In this document: in pieces, positions 45,250 through 56,386 of the stretch | How positions within the stretch are numbered: position 1 is the first letter of the stretch | How the letters are laid out: each line of letters opens with the position of its first letter | NCBI GenBank assembly: GCA_032718475.1 | Contig: JAUCBJ010006520.1 | Span: forward strand, 1 to 64,000 | Length of the DNA: 64,000 nucleotides | Reading direction: 5' to 3' | Source of the DNA: Nemertoderma westbladi | Taxonomy: Eukaryota; Xenacoelomorpha; Nemertodermatida; Nemertodermatidae | Notes under the pieces: generated by a model | What the model saw: the letters and a program-made list of their open reading frames with translations, nothing else | Told to the model about the DNA's origin: nothing | Database searches by the model: none | Made by a program: the position numbers and the translations under genes

Positions 45250-46404
45250 ATGAATTGTAAGAAATCCACGCATTCACTAGCTATGCTAATAACCAAACCA
45301 AACAGGAATATTGGACCTACCTTATCACATGTGGATGAAGCGGATCATTCTATACTGAGATTTACCAAAAAGAAAATGTCAAAAGAACTAGATTATGATA
45401 TAGATATCAAGAGTTATACCCGGTTTAATGCCTTGCCATTAAAAGTTATGGCGGGGTCTGCTATTGGTCTACATCGAGCTAAATGTATTGACCATGAGTT
45501 CCTCAAAGATGTCACTATGTAATTTGGTATTTTCCTGTTCAGTACGGTGGACTTACATTAAGGGGGATGCATACATTAATGAGTTTCATTGGATCCATAG
45601 GAAATTTAATGGTTGAAACCGGCCTCTCTGAAGTGTATTGTGTGTATTTTGGCGGTGTTTCGAAGATGTTATCTGGGAAAAAGTTTCCACAGAACATGCG
45701 CGCTATGCGCATTTTCGCAGATAAATATTCTGTATTTCTTCTATTATTACATTTTTATCTGAGGGAAAGTACAGGTATAACCAATTCAATTTTCATAAAG
45801 TCCCCATTAAAAAACCGTACCGCAGTAATAGACGTGGGAGAAGCAGTAAAAATGCATCGTGGCATCATAGGAAATATTTTGGGAGGCCATGCATTATCTG
45901 GTTGGGACACGGTTGCGACTATGTTTGGCATTGGCAAAGCGAAAGTCATCAAGGCTTTGGATAAAGGACTCACTCTTACTTGTTTGGGAGATATGGAAGC
46001 ACCGCAATCTACAGTCTTAATGGAATGTACTAACTTTATAACTGACTGGCGTGACTGCTATGGATATGACTCAGACAACATGACCCAGTCACGACAAAAG
46101 GTGTGCACAGAAAAAACAATTACCAGCTGTGAAAAGGGCCCATTTGAAAGTAATGGTGTGGAAGAACACAATGCAGAACACAGTTAGACCACCTAGTGTA
46201 GACCCCAGAAAATATGGGTGGAGAATAGCTAACAATCAACTTTCCCCGATTGTAATCCCTGAGGGCATACCACCAGCTCCGGAATGGATTTTGCAATTAA
46301 TTGGGTGTAACTGTTCATCCAAAATCCCATGTAAATCGCAGAAGTGCACCTGCAGAAACAACCAACCTGATTGCACAGCATTTTGCAACTGCAATAAAGA
46401 TTAA
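45250..46404 (+). pseudogene. Decayed mobile-element protein with HALSG(C)DT core and CXC-type tail
   Basis: Three frames carry successive parts of one protein. Part 1 (45250-45522): STHSLAMLITKPNRNIGPTL and following. Part 2 (from 45567): FADKYSVFLLLLHFYLREST, then NRTAVIDVGEAVKMHRGIIG and GGHALSGWDTVATMFGIGKA. Part 3 (46129-46404): KRAHLKVMVWKNTM, SVDPRKYGW, then a Cys-rich CNCSSKIPCKSQKCTCRNN end. The order matches a protein family dispersed in many animal genomes (AHALSGCDTV..., RAHLQ...W, DP..YGW, CGCSS..PC...CGC) that I recognise only by motif and that has no settled function as far as I know. The usual Cys of SGCDT is Trp here. At least two frame changes (between 45522 and 45567, and near 46130) make it a pseudogene. 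Confidence 0.7.
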
Positions 46405-48217
46405 TGCGCAAACTTTTCGTAATCTCAAATTGTATTATAATCAAACAATGAATAATATAAAATGCATAGTCTCCATATTCGCCATGCATTAAATAAATTT
46501 TGTATATTTAGCATTAAAAAAGTGTTATAAACAAGCTGGAGACAAATTATTTATATATACATTTTAAGGTAATAAATTTATGTCAAGGTTTTAAATGCTT
46601 CAGATGTTATGTCCGCAATAAATTACTGTGGTTTCCATGAATACGGGTATTTGTTGCTAACCATACTTGTACACAAAATTGATGTGGTGCATATTAATTA
46701 GGGAAACATATATTAATAAAGTGCACAAACGAAACAAAAAAACACATGAGGGTCAATAAGCTTAAAAGTGGCCAATGGTTTGTCCGGAAGTTACGATATA
46801 ATTTTAAATGCTTTAATTTATTCGTATTTAATAAAGTTATATATTATTTTGTAGCTAATTTATTTGCGCAGCTTACGCACTAAAAATTATCAAAATCTGT
46901 TAAGGCAGTCAAAAGATATGCCCCATCAAAGACTGAAATATCGTGAAAATCAGTTGTCCCTTACATGACAAGACCACAAACAACTGTAAATTTTATCACT
47001 CCAAGTGGCAAATATATAGGAAACCTATATATTGTTGGGAAGCTTAGATGTTTTGCTTTCTTTTCCGATATATTTCAGGCCATAATATTCATGTTGAACC
47101 ATTTGAGATCGATACATAAAATGGGCATGGATTTTTCTATTTTTGTGTCACATCTGTAACATTTACGTCTAGAATCTGAAGTAGTAACTGCAGGTTTACA
47201 GTTTTGATATATTTAGAATCTACAGGGTTTCTAGTATATATAGGCCAAATATCACATACAAAGGACAAGGTCATCTCATTTGGGAAGTATTTATGTTTAA
47301 CAAAGTCAATATTGAAAGCATAAACGTCCATATCTGTAACGCTACAAATGTGGCCATATATTTTGATAATATTAATCTCATACAAGTATAATGGTACGTG
47401 TGGAAAGGCAATTTGAATTTATGCCGCATTAACCCCAAGAGTTAATGTGATAAATAAACACCTAGAATGTATGGCGGTGGTAAGCGTTTTTGTCAACCAT
47501 CTGTAACGCGTCACCGTTACAGTGCAGTGCGTTACAGATAAGGCATGTCTCATCTGTAACGCATTATATAACCAGTTATCGATGCGTTACAGACTGTAGG
47601 TTTTCAGTCATATCTATATGACAGTCCTATCTGTAACGGAGTGTCATCTTGAAATACAATAAGGCATCACTGACAATATTTGAATGTCTACGCGTGTGAT
47701 ACGTTATTCGTCTTCCTACTGACATCCTAACTGCTCATGGTAATGTGGTAGTGTAAGATGGGTAAGTGTAAAACGCGGAACCGGATGCAGGATCCGGATC
47801 GGTTCTCGAATTTTGAGGTTAAAACGCGGATCCGGGTTTTCATGAAATCCGGAAATGAGTGCAAAATGCGAATTCAAGCTAATTTTAATTCTCAAGTGTT
47901 ACTGGATCCTCCCGTAAGGGGAGTAAAACACGGATTCATGTTTATCTCTATCCGGGAAGAGGTGATTGTGGATTCTGGGGAGTAAAGCGCAGATTCACTT
48001 CACATATGAAATTTTATGAATCCAGAGCTTCTGGGTCCGTGGTAAATAATTTAGGAATTAATTGCAAATATATACAATCTCCATCTTATAAATTTTAAAA
48101 GTAGGCCTTTAAATAAAATGTGCTTTTTGCAGAATTTCGCTTTATTTCGTTTAGAATTGTAGAAGATACATTTCCTACAAACAGTGTTTTTTTTAACATA
48201 CAATGGTAATGGTGAAA

Positions 48218-48480
48218 AATATCGAGACTTGAATAATATCGAGAGTAAAAATAACGAGAGTAAAAATATCGAGAGTAAAAATAACGAGTGTTGAAAATTA
48301 ACGTGATTAAAAAATATCGAGAGTAAAAATAACACGAGATGAAAAATATCGAAAATAACGAGTGTTGAAAAATATCGAGTGTTGAAAAATATCGAGAGTA
48401 AAAATATCGAGTGTTGAAAAATATCGAGAGTAAAAATATCGAGTGTTGAAAAATATCGAGAGTAAAAATATCGAGTGTAT
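48218..48480 (-). repeat. ATATCGAGTGTTG / ATATCGAGAGT satellite, left arm
   Basis: Alternating AAAAATATCGAGAGT and AAAAATATCGAGTGTTG units on the + strand. Exactly the reverse complement of the array at 48766-49245, about 285 bp away, so the two arms can form a long cruciform or hairpin. Long frames through it are repeat artefacts. Confidence 0.92.
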
Positions 48481-48765
48481 ATTGCAGTGCATGGGTTACA
48501 ACAGTGCAAGTGAATGGCATTATGTACAGTAATACACCTTGGGTACCCATTTACCAGATTTATTATACTAGCTAGTTTTTGCTATTTTTTTAATAAATAT
48601 TATAAAAGAAGTGCTAGCTATAAATTTTGATAAATATTATAAATATTGTTAAATATTATATTAGAACACGTACCTTATAAGCTACCAAATGTTGATAAAT
48701 ATTGTTGTTCTAGAACATTTTTAGTAAAAAAATTATCATACAACCCTTATTTAAAAAAATTGTTA

Positions 48766-49245
48766 CTATCGATATTTTTACTCTCGATATTTTTCAACAT
48801 TCTATATTTTTCAACACTCGATATTTTTACTCTCGATATTTTTCAACACTCGATATTTTTCAACACTCGATATTTTTCAACACTCGATATTTTTCAACAC
48901 TCGACATTTTTCAACACTCGATATTTTTACTCTCGATATTTTTCAACACTCGATATTTTTACTCTCGATATTTTTCAACACTCGATATTTTTACTCTCGA
49001 TATTTTTCAACACTCGATATTTTTACTCTCGATATTTTTCAACACTCGATATTTTTACTCTCGATATTTTTACTCTCGATATTTTTCAACACTCGGTATT
49101 TTTACTCTCGATATTTTTACCCTCGATATTTTTACTCTCGATATTTTTTGAACTCTCGATATTATCGTTATTTTTCACCACTCGATGTTTTTACTCGCGT
49201 TATTTTTACTCTCGATATTTTTCATGTCTCGATATTTTTCAATAT
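48766..49245 (+). repeat. CTCGATATTTTTCAACA satellite, right arm (inverted)
   Basis: Units of ACTCTCGATATTTTT and CAACACTCGATATTTTT, the inverse of 48218-48480 but almost twice as long, so one arm expanded or the other contracted after the inversion. The + strand frame 48646-49332 is an artefact. Confidence 0.92.
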
Positions 49246-49537
49246 AACCCATACAATATATTGTACAGACGGTACTTTGCCCTGTTTCGTTTTGCGTTTT
49301 TCGTTATTAGGCTTCCCTGCATAGGCGCGTAATTTATTACAACAATGCTGATAGCAATGATCCTCATAGCATATAAAAGGCCTATGCCCTATATTTTACT
49401 ATCAATTTCTAAATCATTGGCTTAACATCACTTAACGGACTTACATGACGGACTTGTGCACTACTTATATTATTGTGATAAGTTTAGTCAGATCCGTTTA
49501 TTGGATGTGGTAATAGACGTCTCTGAATCAGTTTCAG

Positions 49538-49822
49538 TTGCAGAGTAACGCCAGGGAGCGGTTAAATAAGTACAGAGGAAAAATGGACCGCGGTTGTTAT
49601 ACAGAGTATTTTAAACAAGCATATAAAAAGCGGCGCGATAGAGAAAATTTAACACGGGATAAAACAAATTGTGTAAAACAAGATTATCGGTTACACAGAA
49701 AAATGTTAATGAAAAACTTTTTCTATATTTATTGGAAATCATGTGCATTAAGTACATATAATTTAATGGATGCGATGATTATGGGCAGATATCGCTGTTT
49801 GTTACAGATGTTTGTCCAATAA
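49538..49822 (+). pseudogene. Fragment resembling the basic N-terminus of transposon proteins
   Basis: A 94-codon frame opening without ATG, containing NARERLNKYRGKMDRGCYTE then YFKQAYKKRRDRENLTRDK. The RERxxKYRxK...K.YxEY.K...KRRDR pattern resembles the highly charged N-terminal part seen in many uncharacterised animal transposon proteins. There is no catalytic domain. It lies within the nested element, so it is probably the remnant of that element's own gene. Assignment is tentative. Confidence 0.35.
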
Positions 49823-50880
49823 ATTACCTTATTGTCGAAGCAATAAGTTATAAATACTGCAAAATCCATATAACATAATTACCGTTACAGATGGCCGTTA
49901 CAGACGTTTGTCCCAAAAATGTCATCACTGTAATGCGTTACAGTGGTAGACAAAAACGTTACAGATATGACATTAGTTTTTGCCATATATCTCCCTTTGA
50001 GCAGCGCGTCATGCTCTCCCTCTACCATCACAAGATTCGCCATGAAATTATCTTTCGAATGGTGTATGGTATGGCACTAATTTCCGACAAAAAATTTTTG
50101 GTCAATTTGTACCCCTTTTTGGCCACTTTTAAGCTTATTGACCCATGAGTGTCAGTAGGCATAGTAGTTTTTCATTTGGAAAAATAGAGCGTTAGCTGTA
50201 GCCTTCGTTACCATAACAACACTTGAATAGTTTCTCTAAAATTTTCATGTTCTCGATCAAAATTACAACCAGTTCAAGCCCAACAGTTAATCGCCATTCT
50301 GATCGCTTAAAAGCTTTTATAGAAATTACTGTAGTCCATAGAAACGGGTCATTAATTCATATTGCCCAAGGTGTCAAAGTCCATAAATCACTTTTTTATG
50401 TTAAGAGGGACCCCTAGACACCAAAACATCCAAAAAATGTAATCCGTCCAAAAATTTTCGGTTAGGCCAAAAAGAGGTACGTGGCTGCCGGACTAAATAG
50501 AATACAATACAAAAATATAATACAATTTTTGGCTGGAATAGATTTCAAAAAATAAAGTTAAAATTACCCGTAAATAGGACATAAGTTGATATAATTATTT
50601 ATTGTGGTGTTTTCTTTATGTAAATATTGTTTTTAGATTGTTACTGGTCTAAATAATATTTATTTAGCCCGATATATTTTATTTTAGTGAATTAAGAAAA
50701 CTGCCAAATATATCATACATATAGATACTGAATTGGGTCGAATGTCCAAATAAGACAAAGATCCGAATTAGACGATGATATAAAAGTGGTCAAAATGGCG
50801 ACGTTTCGTCATGTCAGAAAGTTTTTGCAAAATGTGTGCTATAGCAGCAATAGCCCCTAACGCAGCCTTATGCTATATAT

Positions 50881-51860
50881 AGCTTACGCTATACCTTACG
50901 CTATACCTTACGCTATACCTTACGCTATACCTTACGCTATACCTTACGCTATACCTTACGCTTTCCCTTACGCTATACCTTACGCTATACCTTACGCTAT
51001 ACCTTACGCTATACCTTACGCTTTCCCTTACGCTATACCTTAAGCTATACCTTACGCTATACCTTACGCTATACCTTACGCTATACCTTACGCTATACCT
51101 TACGCTATACCTTACGCTATACCTTACGCTATACCTTACGCTTTCCCTTACGCTATACCTTACGCTATACCTTACGCTATACCTTACGCTATACCTTACG
51201 CTATACCTTACGCTTTCCCTTACGCTATACCTTACGCTATACCTTACGCTATACCTTACGCTATACCTTACGCTTTCCCTTACGCTATACCTTACGCTAT
51301 ACCTTACGCTATACCTTACGCTATACCTTACGCTATACCTTACGCTATACCTTACGCTATACCTTCGCTATACCTTACGCTATACCTTACGCTATACCTT
51401 ACGCTATACCTTACGCTATACCTTACGCTATACCTTACGCTTTCCCTTACGCTATACCTTACGCTATACCTTACGCTATACCTTACGCTATACCTTACGC
51501 TATACCTTACGCTATACCTTACGCTATACCTTCGCTATACCTTACGCTATACCTTACGCTATACCTTACGCTATACCTTACGCTTTCCCTTACGCTATAC
51601 CTTACGCTATACCTTACGCTTTCCCTTACGCTATACCTTACGCTATACCTTACGCTATACCTTACGCTATACCTTACGCTATACCTTACGCTATACCTTA
51701 CGCTATACCTTCGCTATACCTTACGCTATACCTTACGCTATACCTTACGCTATACCTTACGCTTTCCCTTACGCTATACCTTACGCTATACCTTACGCTA
51801 CGCTATACCTTACGCTATACCTTACGCTATACCTTAAGCTATACCTTAAGCTACGGCTAT
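50881..51860 (+). repeat. 12-bp satellite CTTACGCTATAC, ~81 units
   Basis: Units of CTTACGCTATAC, with a recurrent CTTTCCCTTACG variant and 11-bp units lacking one A (CCTTCGCTATAC) near 51361, 51531 and 51709. The roughly 175-bp spacing of the short units suggests a second-level repeat. It lies in the pyruvate kinase last intron beyond the transposon. Both edges carry TATATATA sequences. Confidence 0.95.
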
Positions 51861-52352
51861 ATATATATATGTAATGTATTGATTACTTCTCTACAAACTT
51901 ACATTATTAATAAATAAAACATAATATTAACATAAAATGTTTCTAGAGGGTAGAGTTAATAATGATGCAAAATTACAATGTATATTATATTGTATTAGTT
52001 TATAGTATGATCAGCGGCTTTTTCAAAATCAGCTTTGATTCAATAGTATCGGAATTGCTTGTGAGTAGTTCCGCTTGAAGCCTTTCTTCTCTTTGGCTGC
52101 CGCTTGGATGCGGTTTGGCTTCCCGAATAACGATTCGAGGGGTAGTCGCAATCTGCTTGCAAGTGGCTTGTAAGCCACTTGCGAGCGGCTTAATTTGTAT
52201 TAAGCGGACTGCAAGCGGATTGACAAGCCGCCTGAATTATGGTTAGTGAGAAGGTACCGTCCCGGTCCCTATTTCTGATGTTGCTATTATTCTCTCCATA
52301 TTTTTGTACAAACACATTTGTTGCTGTTATATTTTACCCATATTTCTTACAG
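51861..52352 (+). other. Pyruvate kinase intron, 3' part
   Basis: AT-rich intron ending in the acceptor TTTTACCCATATTTCTTACAG. At about 52065-52225 the words CTTGCAAG, GCGGCTT and AAGCGG recur in both orientations, a small inverted simple repeat. Confidence 0.6.
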
Positions 52353-52562
52353 ATGCATCTATGGCGCGGTCTGTTCCCAATATACTACGAAGCTCCACGC
52401 GACCCGGAATGGGGCAACGACTTAGATAAGCGAGTTAACTTTGCGCTCGCCATCGGGAAGGCTAGACAGTTCCTGCACGTCGGAGACATTGTGGTCTGTG
52501 TGTCGGGTTGGAGACCCGGCAGTGGGTTCACCAACACTCTCAGGGTTATGACTGTCGAGTAA
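52353..52562 (+). CDS. Pyruvate kinase, last exon D (C-terminal end)
   Basis: Encodes MHLWRGLFPIYYEAPRDPEW, then DLDKRVNFALAIGKARQFLH and VGDIVVCVSGWRPGSGFTNT, ending LRVMTVE-stop (TAA at 52560-52562). WRPGSGFTNT is the signature of the effector-binding loop: the Trp and Arg correspond to human PKM2 Trp482 and Arg489, so the enzyme probably responds to fructose-1,6-bisphosphate. The exon joins CAG (exon C) to ATG in phase 0, giving RQMHLWRG, equivalent to RQAHLYRG in human PKM. The in-frame region upstream of 52353 is intron. Confidence 0.94.
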   Translation: MHLWRGLFPIYYEAPRDPEWGNDLDKRVNFALAIGKARQFLHVGDIVVCVSGWRPGSGFTNTLRVMTVE

Positions 52563-53552
52563 TGCCGACCACGTGATCCCAAGCACGCGGGTCACGTGTC
52601 CCACGTCCCTCTCTGGTGGATATATCGGTACAGGTTGTAAGCTAAATAGGCATTAACTGTGCGACCTACAATCCATACCTCTGTGTTTATCATTTAGGGA
52701 CTAGTTTGTTTAAAAGTTTTGTTGTTTTACGTAGCTACCTAGTTGTGAAACAAAAGTCGACGGTATTCTGTGCTAAAATCATTTATTAATTGTTGATTTG
52801 CCCATTATTTATAATTTATACAGCCTCGCGTTTAATCAGACATCACACGAGTAATAATTCTACAATTACAGTAAACCTTTAAATATGTTGTTACAATAAA
52901 TGTTTTATTCTTTGCAATACTCATCATAGCCCAAAATATATTTAGTTCCTGGTGAATACAGGCCATATTTTACGCAGAGTAGCGTCGATATGTGAAGTTA
53001 TAGACTAAGTAATTAAATTATAAGCATTTATTTTATGCACCCGTCATGCACGAATATGTTTTGTAGTAAATTTCATACTAATGTACTACATAATGCTGCG
53101 CGTAGTGTTTAATTTAATTTATTGTGCGGGTCTTCTCTACTTAATGTGAATTAACAGTTTTCCTAGAATATATTTTGGTGTTTATTGCATTATAGTTTAA
53201 TATATCCTGATATACAACAACACAAATCACAATATTTCAAGTTTTTACCAAAATTCCTGACTAAATTCTGATCTAGTTCTGCCAAGGTGGTTGGTTAGGT
53301 CGAGAACAGATAAAAGAAAGACAGTGAAGAGCCATGGCCTGCAATTAGTAATAAATGACATTTTCTTCCACCTTTCTTCTGATGATAATAATTTCTGATT
53401 TTTAATGGGCTATTAAATTTTCACAATAATAGGTATAATATTCTGTATATGTTCTTTATATATTATGTTTATCTCCCACCTGTTTCGTGATTTTCATTGC
53501 GGACCTGGCGTTAGCTCTACGACAATCGGTCAACTTTCTAAAATTCTTATTT
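52563..53552 (+). other. 3' flank of pyruvate kinase
   Basis: AT-rich, presumably containing the 3' UTR; nothing coding. Several AATAAA-like hexamers occur. Confidence 0.5.
52895..52900 (+). terminator. Candidate polyadenylation signal AATAAA
   Basis: AATAAA in TTACAATAAATG, about 330 bp after the pyruvate kinase stop and followed by the T/G-rich TGTTTTATTCTTTG. A plausible 3' end, not proven. Confidence 0.4.
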
Positions 53553-53820
53553 TACGCAGCACGTCGTGGTTATTTATTCCCCAGACAAAGAAGGGATTCA
53601 ACATGCTTTGAATATTTTACATAGATGGTGGTGTACAGAAAATACTATGGAAGTAAACCTGGTTAAAACAAAAATAATAAAAAAATAAAATAAAAATAAG
53701 TAAAACGAAAAGCGGGACGATTAGCTCAATCCGACAAATTTACATTGGTGAAAATAATAATACAATATGTAACAGCTACGAATATTTAGGAGTAACATTA
53801 CATTACAACCTTATCTATGG
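53553..53820 (+). pseudogene. LINE reverse transcriptase remnant
   Basis: Frames on + give VVVIYSPDKEGIQHALNILH then RWWCTENTMEVNLVKTK, and after an A-rich expansion and a frame change, NSYEYLGVTLHYN. This is the reverse-transcriptase stretch just after the YADD box (Y-A-D-D ... L..L..WC....M.VN..KTK ... Y.YLG). The YADD itself has decayed to TACGCAGCAC with a frameshift. A dead copy. An inverted-repeat element begins about 20 bp later, so the LINE tail, if any, would lie beyond 54890. Confidence 0.75.
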
Positions 53821-53838
53821 AACGCCAATAGCTTCATG

Positions 53839-54889
53839 ATGTTACTAGCAACTAATAGTTGGTAGCTACTTTTTAATTTGGTACAAAAAATTATCTACCA
53901 TCTATTGAGCCAATACGACAAAAGTACCTATCAACTAGTTGATAGCTACATTTTTGTTATTGGTCAGTTTATTATAGCCAATAGAAAAAATAATTTCCTA
54001 TTTACTAATGATTATCTTATTATGCCTCTTGTACGTAGGAATGTAAAATACATTTCTGAATAGCTCCTTGTATGTAGAGCAGAACAGCGTTATTTAATTA
54101 TAAAATAAATTATGAAAAAAAAGTTCTAACCATCTAATTACCCAATAAGAGAAAAGGAGCTACCAACTACATGGTAGGTATTTTTTCTTATTGACTAAAT
54201 ATAATGGTAGGTACTTTATTCTTATTGGCTAATATCAACTGACCAATAACAAAAATGAACCTACCAACTAGTTGGTAGGTACTTTTGTCCTATTGGTTAA
54301 GTAGATGGTAGGTACTTTTGTCCTATTGGTTAAGTAGATGGTAGGTACTTTTGTCCTATTGGTTAACTAGATGGTAGGTACTTTTGTCCTATTGGTTAAC
54401 TAGATGTTAGGTACTTTTTTCATATTGGCTAAAAGAAACTGACCAATAACAAAAATGTAGCTACCAACTAGTTGATAGGTACTTTTGTCCTATTGGTTAA
54501 GTAGATGGTAGGTACTTTTGTCCTATTGGTTAAGTAGATGGTAGGTACTTTTGTCCTATTGGTTAAGTAGATGGTAGGTACTTTTGTCCTATTGGTTAAC
54601 TAGATGGTAGGTACTTTTTCATATTGGCTAAAAGAAACTGACCAATAACAAAAATGTAGCTACCAACTAGTTGATAGGTACTTTTGTCCTATTGGTTAAA
54701 TAGATGGTAGGTACTTTTGTCCTATTGGTTAACTAGATGGTAGGTACTTTTTTCATATTGGCTAAAAGAAACTGACCAATAACAAAAATGTACCTACCAA
54801 CTACTTGGTAGATACTTTTTTTCCTATTGGCTAAGAGAAACTGACCAATAACAAAAATGTAGCTACCAACTATTAGTTAGTAGTAACAT
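53839..54889. mobile_element. Palindromic element with internal inverted and tandem repeats
   Basis: The left end ATGTTACTAGCAACTAATAG followed by TTGGTAGCTAC is matched in inverse by GTAGCTACCAACTATTAGTT then AGTAGTAACAT at the right. Inside, units of about 33 bp (GGTAGGTACTTTTGTCCTAT then TGGTTAAGTAGAT) are tandem between about 54280 and 54730, and are broken by blocks ending ACCAATAACAAAAATGTAGC whose CTACCAACTAGTTGGTAG centre is palindromic. The whole can fold on itself at several scales. No coding gene. It lies next to or within the LINE remnant. Confidence 0.7.
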
Positions 54890-54905
54890 TATTGCCCTAT
54901 TTACC

Positions 54906-55509
54906 CAACGCGTCAAAAACAAAAAGAAGAAAGAATGCATTATAACATTATCGAGTATCTAAATAATCTCACCCAAGCCTCAATCGAATCTGAATACAAA
55001 ATATTCAATATGAAAAGAAACCTCTAACTCTTTCTCACCTTAAAAGAACTGGATAGGATTAAAACAATTTTTTTTACACGTATGATTTGTCTTCATAAAT
55101 CTGCTCAATCCGACAAATTAATATAATATGGTGATATTGAAAAGTTCTGTCTATCTTGAAATTAGCCTAACAGAATAATCGCCATGTACCGGTATTAACC
55201 AGGGCATCAGCACATGGATTTCACCCCAAACCGTATCATCCAGTCCTATATATAACCAGTAAACCCAGTCCTTTCATGATTTATGATTTAGAGAATGAAA
55301 ATATTGTAGTGGTCCCCGTAAGCTAAGCTTGCTTACTCCACCTTACGCCAAGGCACCTCGAATACGTGTATATTATATGCTTGCCTAATTATTTATTAAT
55401 TAACCTATAGCATTTACCTAAGCAGTGCAGCCACATCTCAATTCACATTGCAATTCACAAATTGAATATTTCTTCCTAAAGGAAAAAGACAACTCCAGCT
55501 TATCAAAGG
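54906..55509. other. No gene seen
   Basis: AT-rich. It might hold the decayed end of the LINE interrupted by the palindromic element, but no conserved motif is readable. Confidence 0.4.
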
Positions 55510-55870
55510 TTACACAGGTTCAAAGCACCCACACATTGGTTCCACAACCGGTTCAAATGTTCTTCCCGTGGTCAAAGCTTCCACAAAATGGGTCAAAGGT
55601 TCCACAACCTGGTCAAAGCTTCCACAAAATGGGTCAAAGCTTACACAAAATGGGTCAAAGGTTCCACAACCTGGTCAAAGCTTCCACAAAATGGGTCAAA
55701 ATTTCCACACGGTGGTCAAAGGTTCTACACATTGGTCGAAGCTTCGACAAAATGTGACAAAGGTTCCACACATTGGTCAAAGGTTCGACGACTGGGTCAA
55801 AGATTCTACAAAATGGTTAACAGGCTCCTTACCCTGCCTGATCAAAGTTTCCACAAAATGGCTCAAATGT
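55510..55870 (+). repeat. 21-bp tandem repeat, ~16 diverged units
   Basis: Units of GGTCAAAGCTTCCACAAAATG or GGTCAAAGGTTCCACAACCTG. With a 21-bp period all three + frames stay open as 7-residue repeats (for example FHKMGQS, STKWVKG). The heavy divergence between units and lack of an exon signal argue against a real protein. Confidence 0.85.
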
Positions 55871-56048
55871 TCTCTTTGCTGCTCCCCTTTACTAATACTA
55901 ACTAATTTCCTTACTTCTAAAATCCTTAGTTCCAAATCCCAAATTCCTTAGTTCCAAATACCAAATTCCTTCCCAAACTATCTCCCGCTTCTCTCAATCC
56001 ATCGAAACCTGAGAAGAAAGTCGCACCAATCGCTATACAACGGGTCAA

Positions 56049-56213
56049 CATTAATTAATAATAAGTGAATTGTTGTGTGGTGAGTGACGCGGTGTATTAA
56101 ATATACAATATAAATATGACAATATGATAATGCTCTCCAAAGCGAAAATTCACTATAAATTTCATTCAACTAAAATTCACCACAACAATTCACTTATTAT
56201 TATTATTAATTAA
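56049..56213. repeat. Short inverted-repeat element (~165 bp)
   Basis: TTAATTAATAATAAGTGAAT then TGTTGTGTGGTGA at the left is matched by TCACCACAACA then ATTCACTTATTATTATTATT and AATTAA at the right. Inside is a copy of CAATATGATAATGCTCTCCA, the arm sequence of the palindromic element at 56355-57640. A small MITE. Confidence 0.6.
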
Positions 56214-56386
56214 CAGCCTGGGCCAGGCATACGGGGTTACAGTGGTTTCTACAACACTGTATAATAGTTATTCTTTGAGGCATGGTTGCCATTTCTGGCA
56301 GAGCACGGGAATAACGAAAGTTGTACTTTCCTTTGAGTGATTGTATGGCCTTAATATGATCTCCCACTCCATAGCGAAATATTCAT

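Larger units (their letters stand above)
46750..50144. mobile_element. 3.4-kb TIR transposon nested in the 44001-50496 element
   Basis: The left end GGGTCAATAAGCTTAAAAGT followed by GGCCA is matched in inverse by TGGCC, then ACTTTTAAGCTTATTGACCC at the right. The element is flanked by ATGA at 46746-46749 and at 50145-50148, a clean 4-bp target duplication, so it inserted after the outer element. Copies of CTGTAACG cluster inside the left part (about 47140-47640) and CGTTACAG inside the right part (about 49880-49965), likely subterminal binding repeats. The centre carries two oppositely oriented AT-rich satellites. Only a small transposase-like fragment is left. Confidence 0.75.
44001..50496. 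mobile_element. 6.5-kb TIR DNA transposon in the last pyruvate kinase intron
   Basis: The left end TTAGTCCGGCAGCCAC, followed after about 15 bp by CCGAAAATTTTTGGACGGAT, is matched in inverse at the right end (ATCCGTCCAAAAATTTTCGG ... GTGGCTGCCGGACTAA). Weaker inverted similarity continues inwards for 200-300 bp (for example TGTTGCTATGG on the left against CCATAACAACA on the right). The target duplication is ambiguous (AAT if the ends are taken as TAGTCC/GGACTA). It contains a decayed CXC-type gene in the left half and a second, nested transposon in the right half. It is probably inactive. Superfamily not assigned. Confidence 0.75.

Noticed and set aside
48051-49332. Ser/Phe/Ile-rich ORFs (FYSRYFSTLDIF type)
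   Set aside because: Translations of the ATATCGA satellites in the nested transposon.
55425-55951. 7-residue repeat proteins in three frames
   Set aside because: Produced by a 21-bp tandem repeat; all three frames are open and the units are diverged without codon-position bias that I can see.
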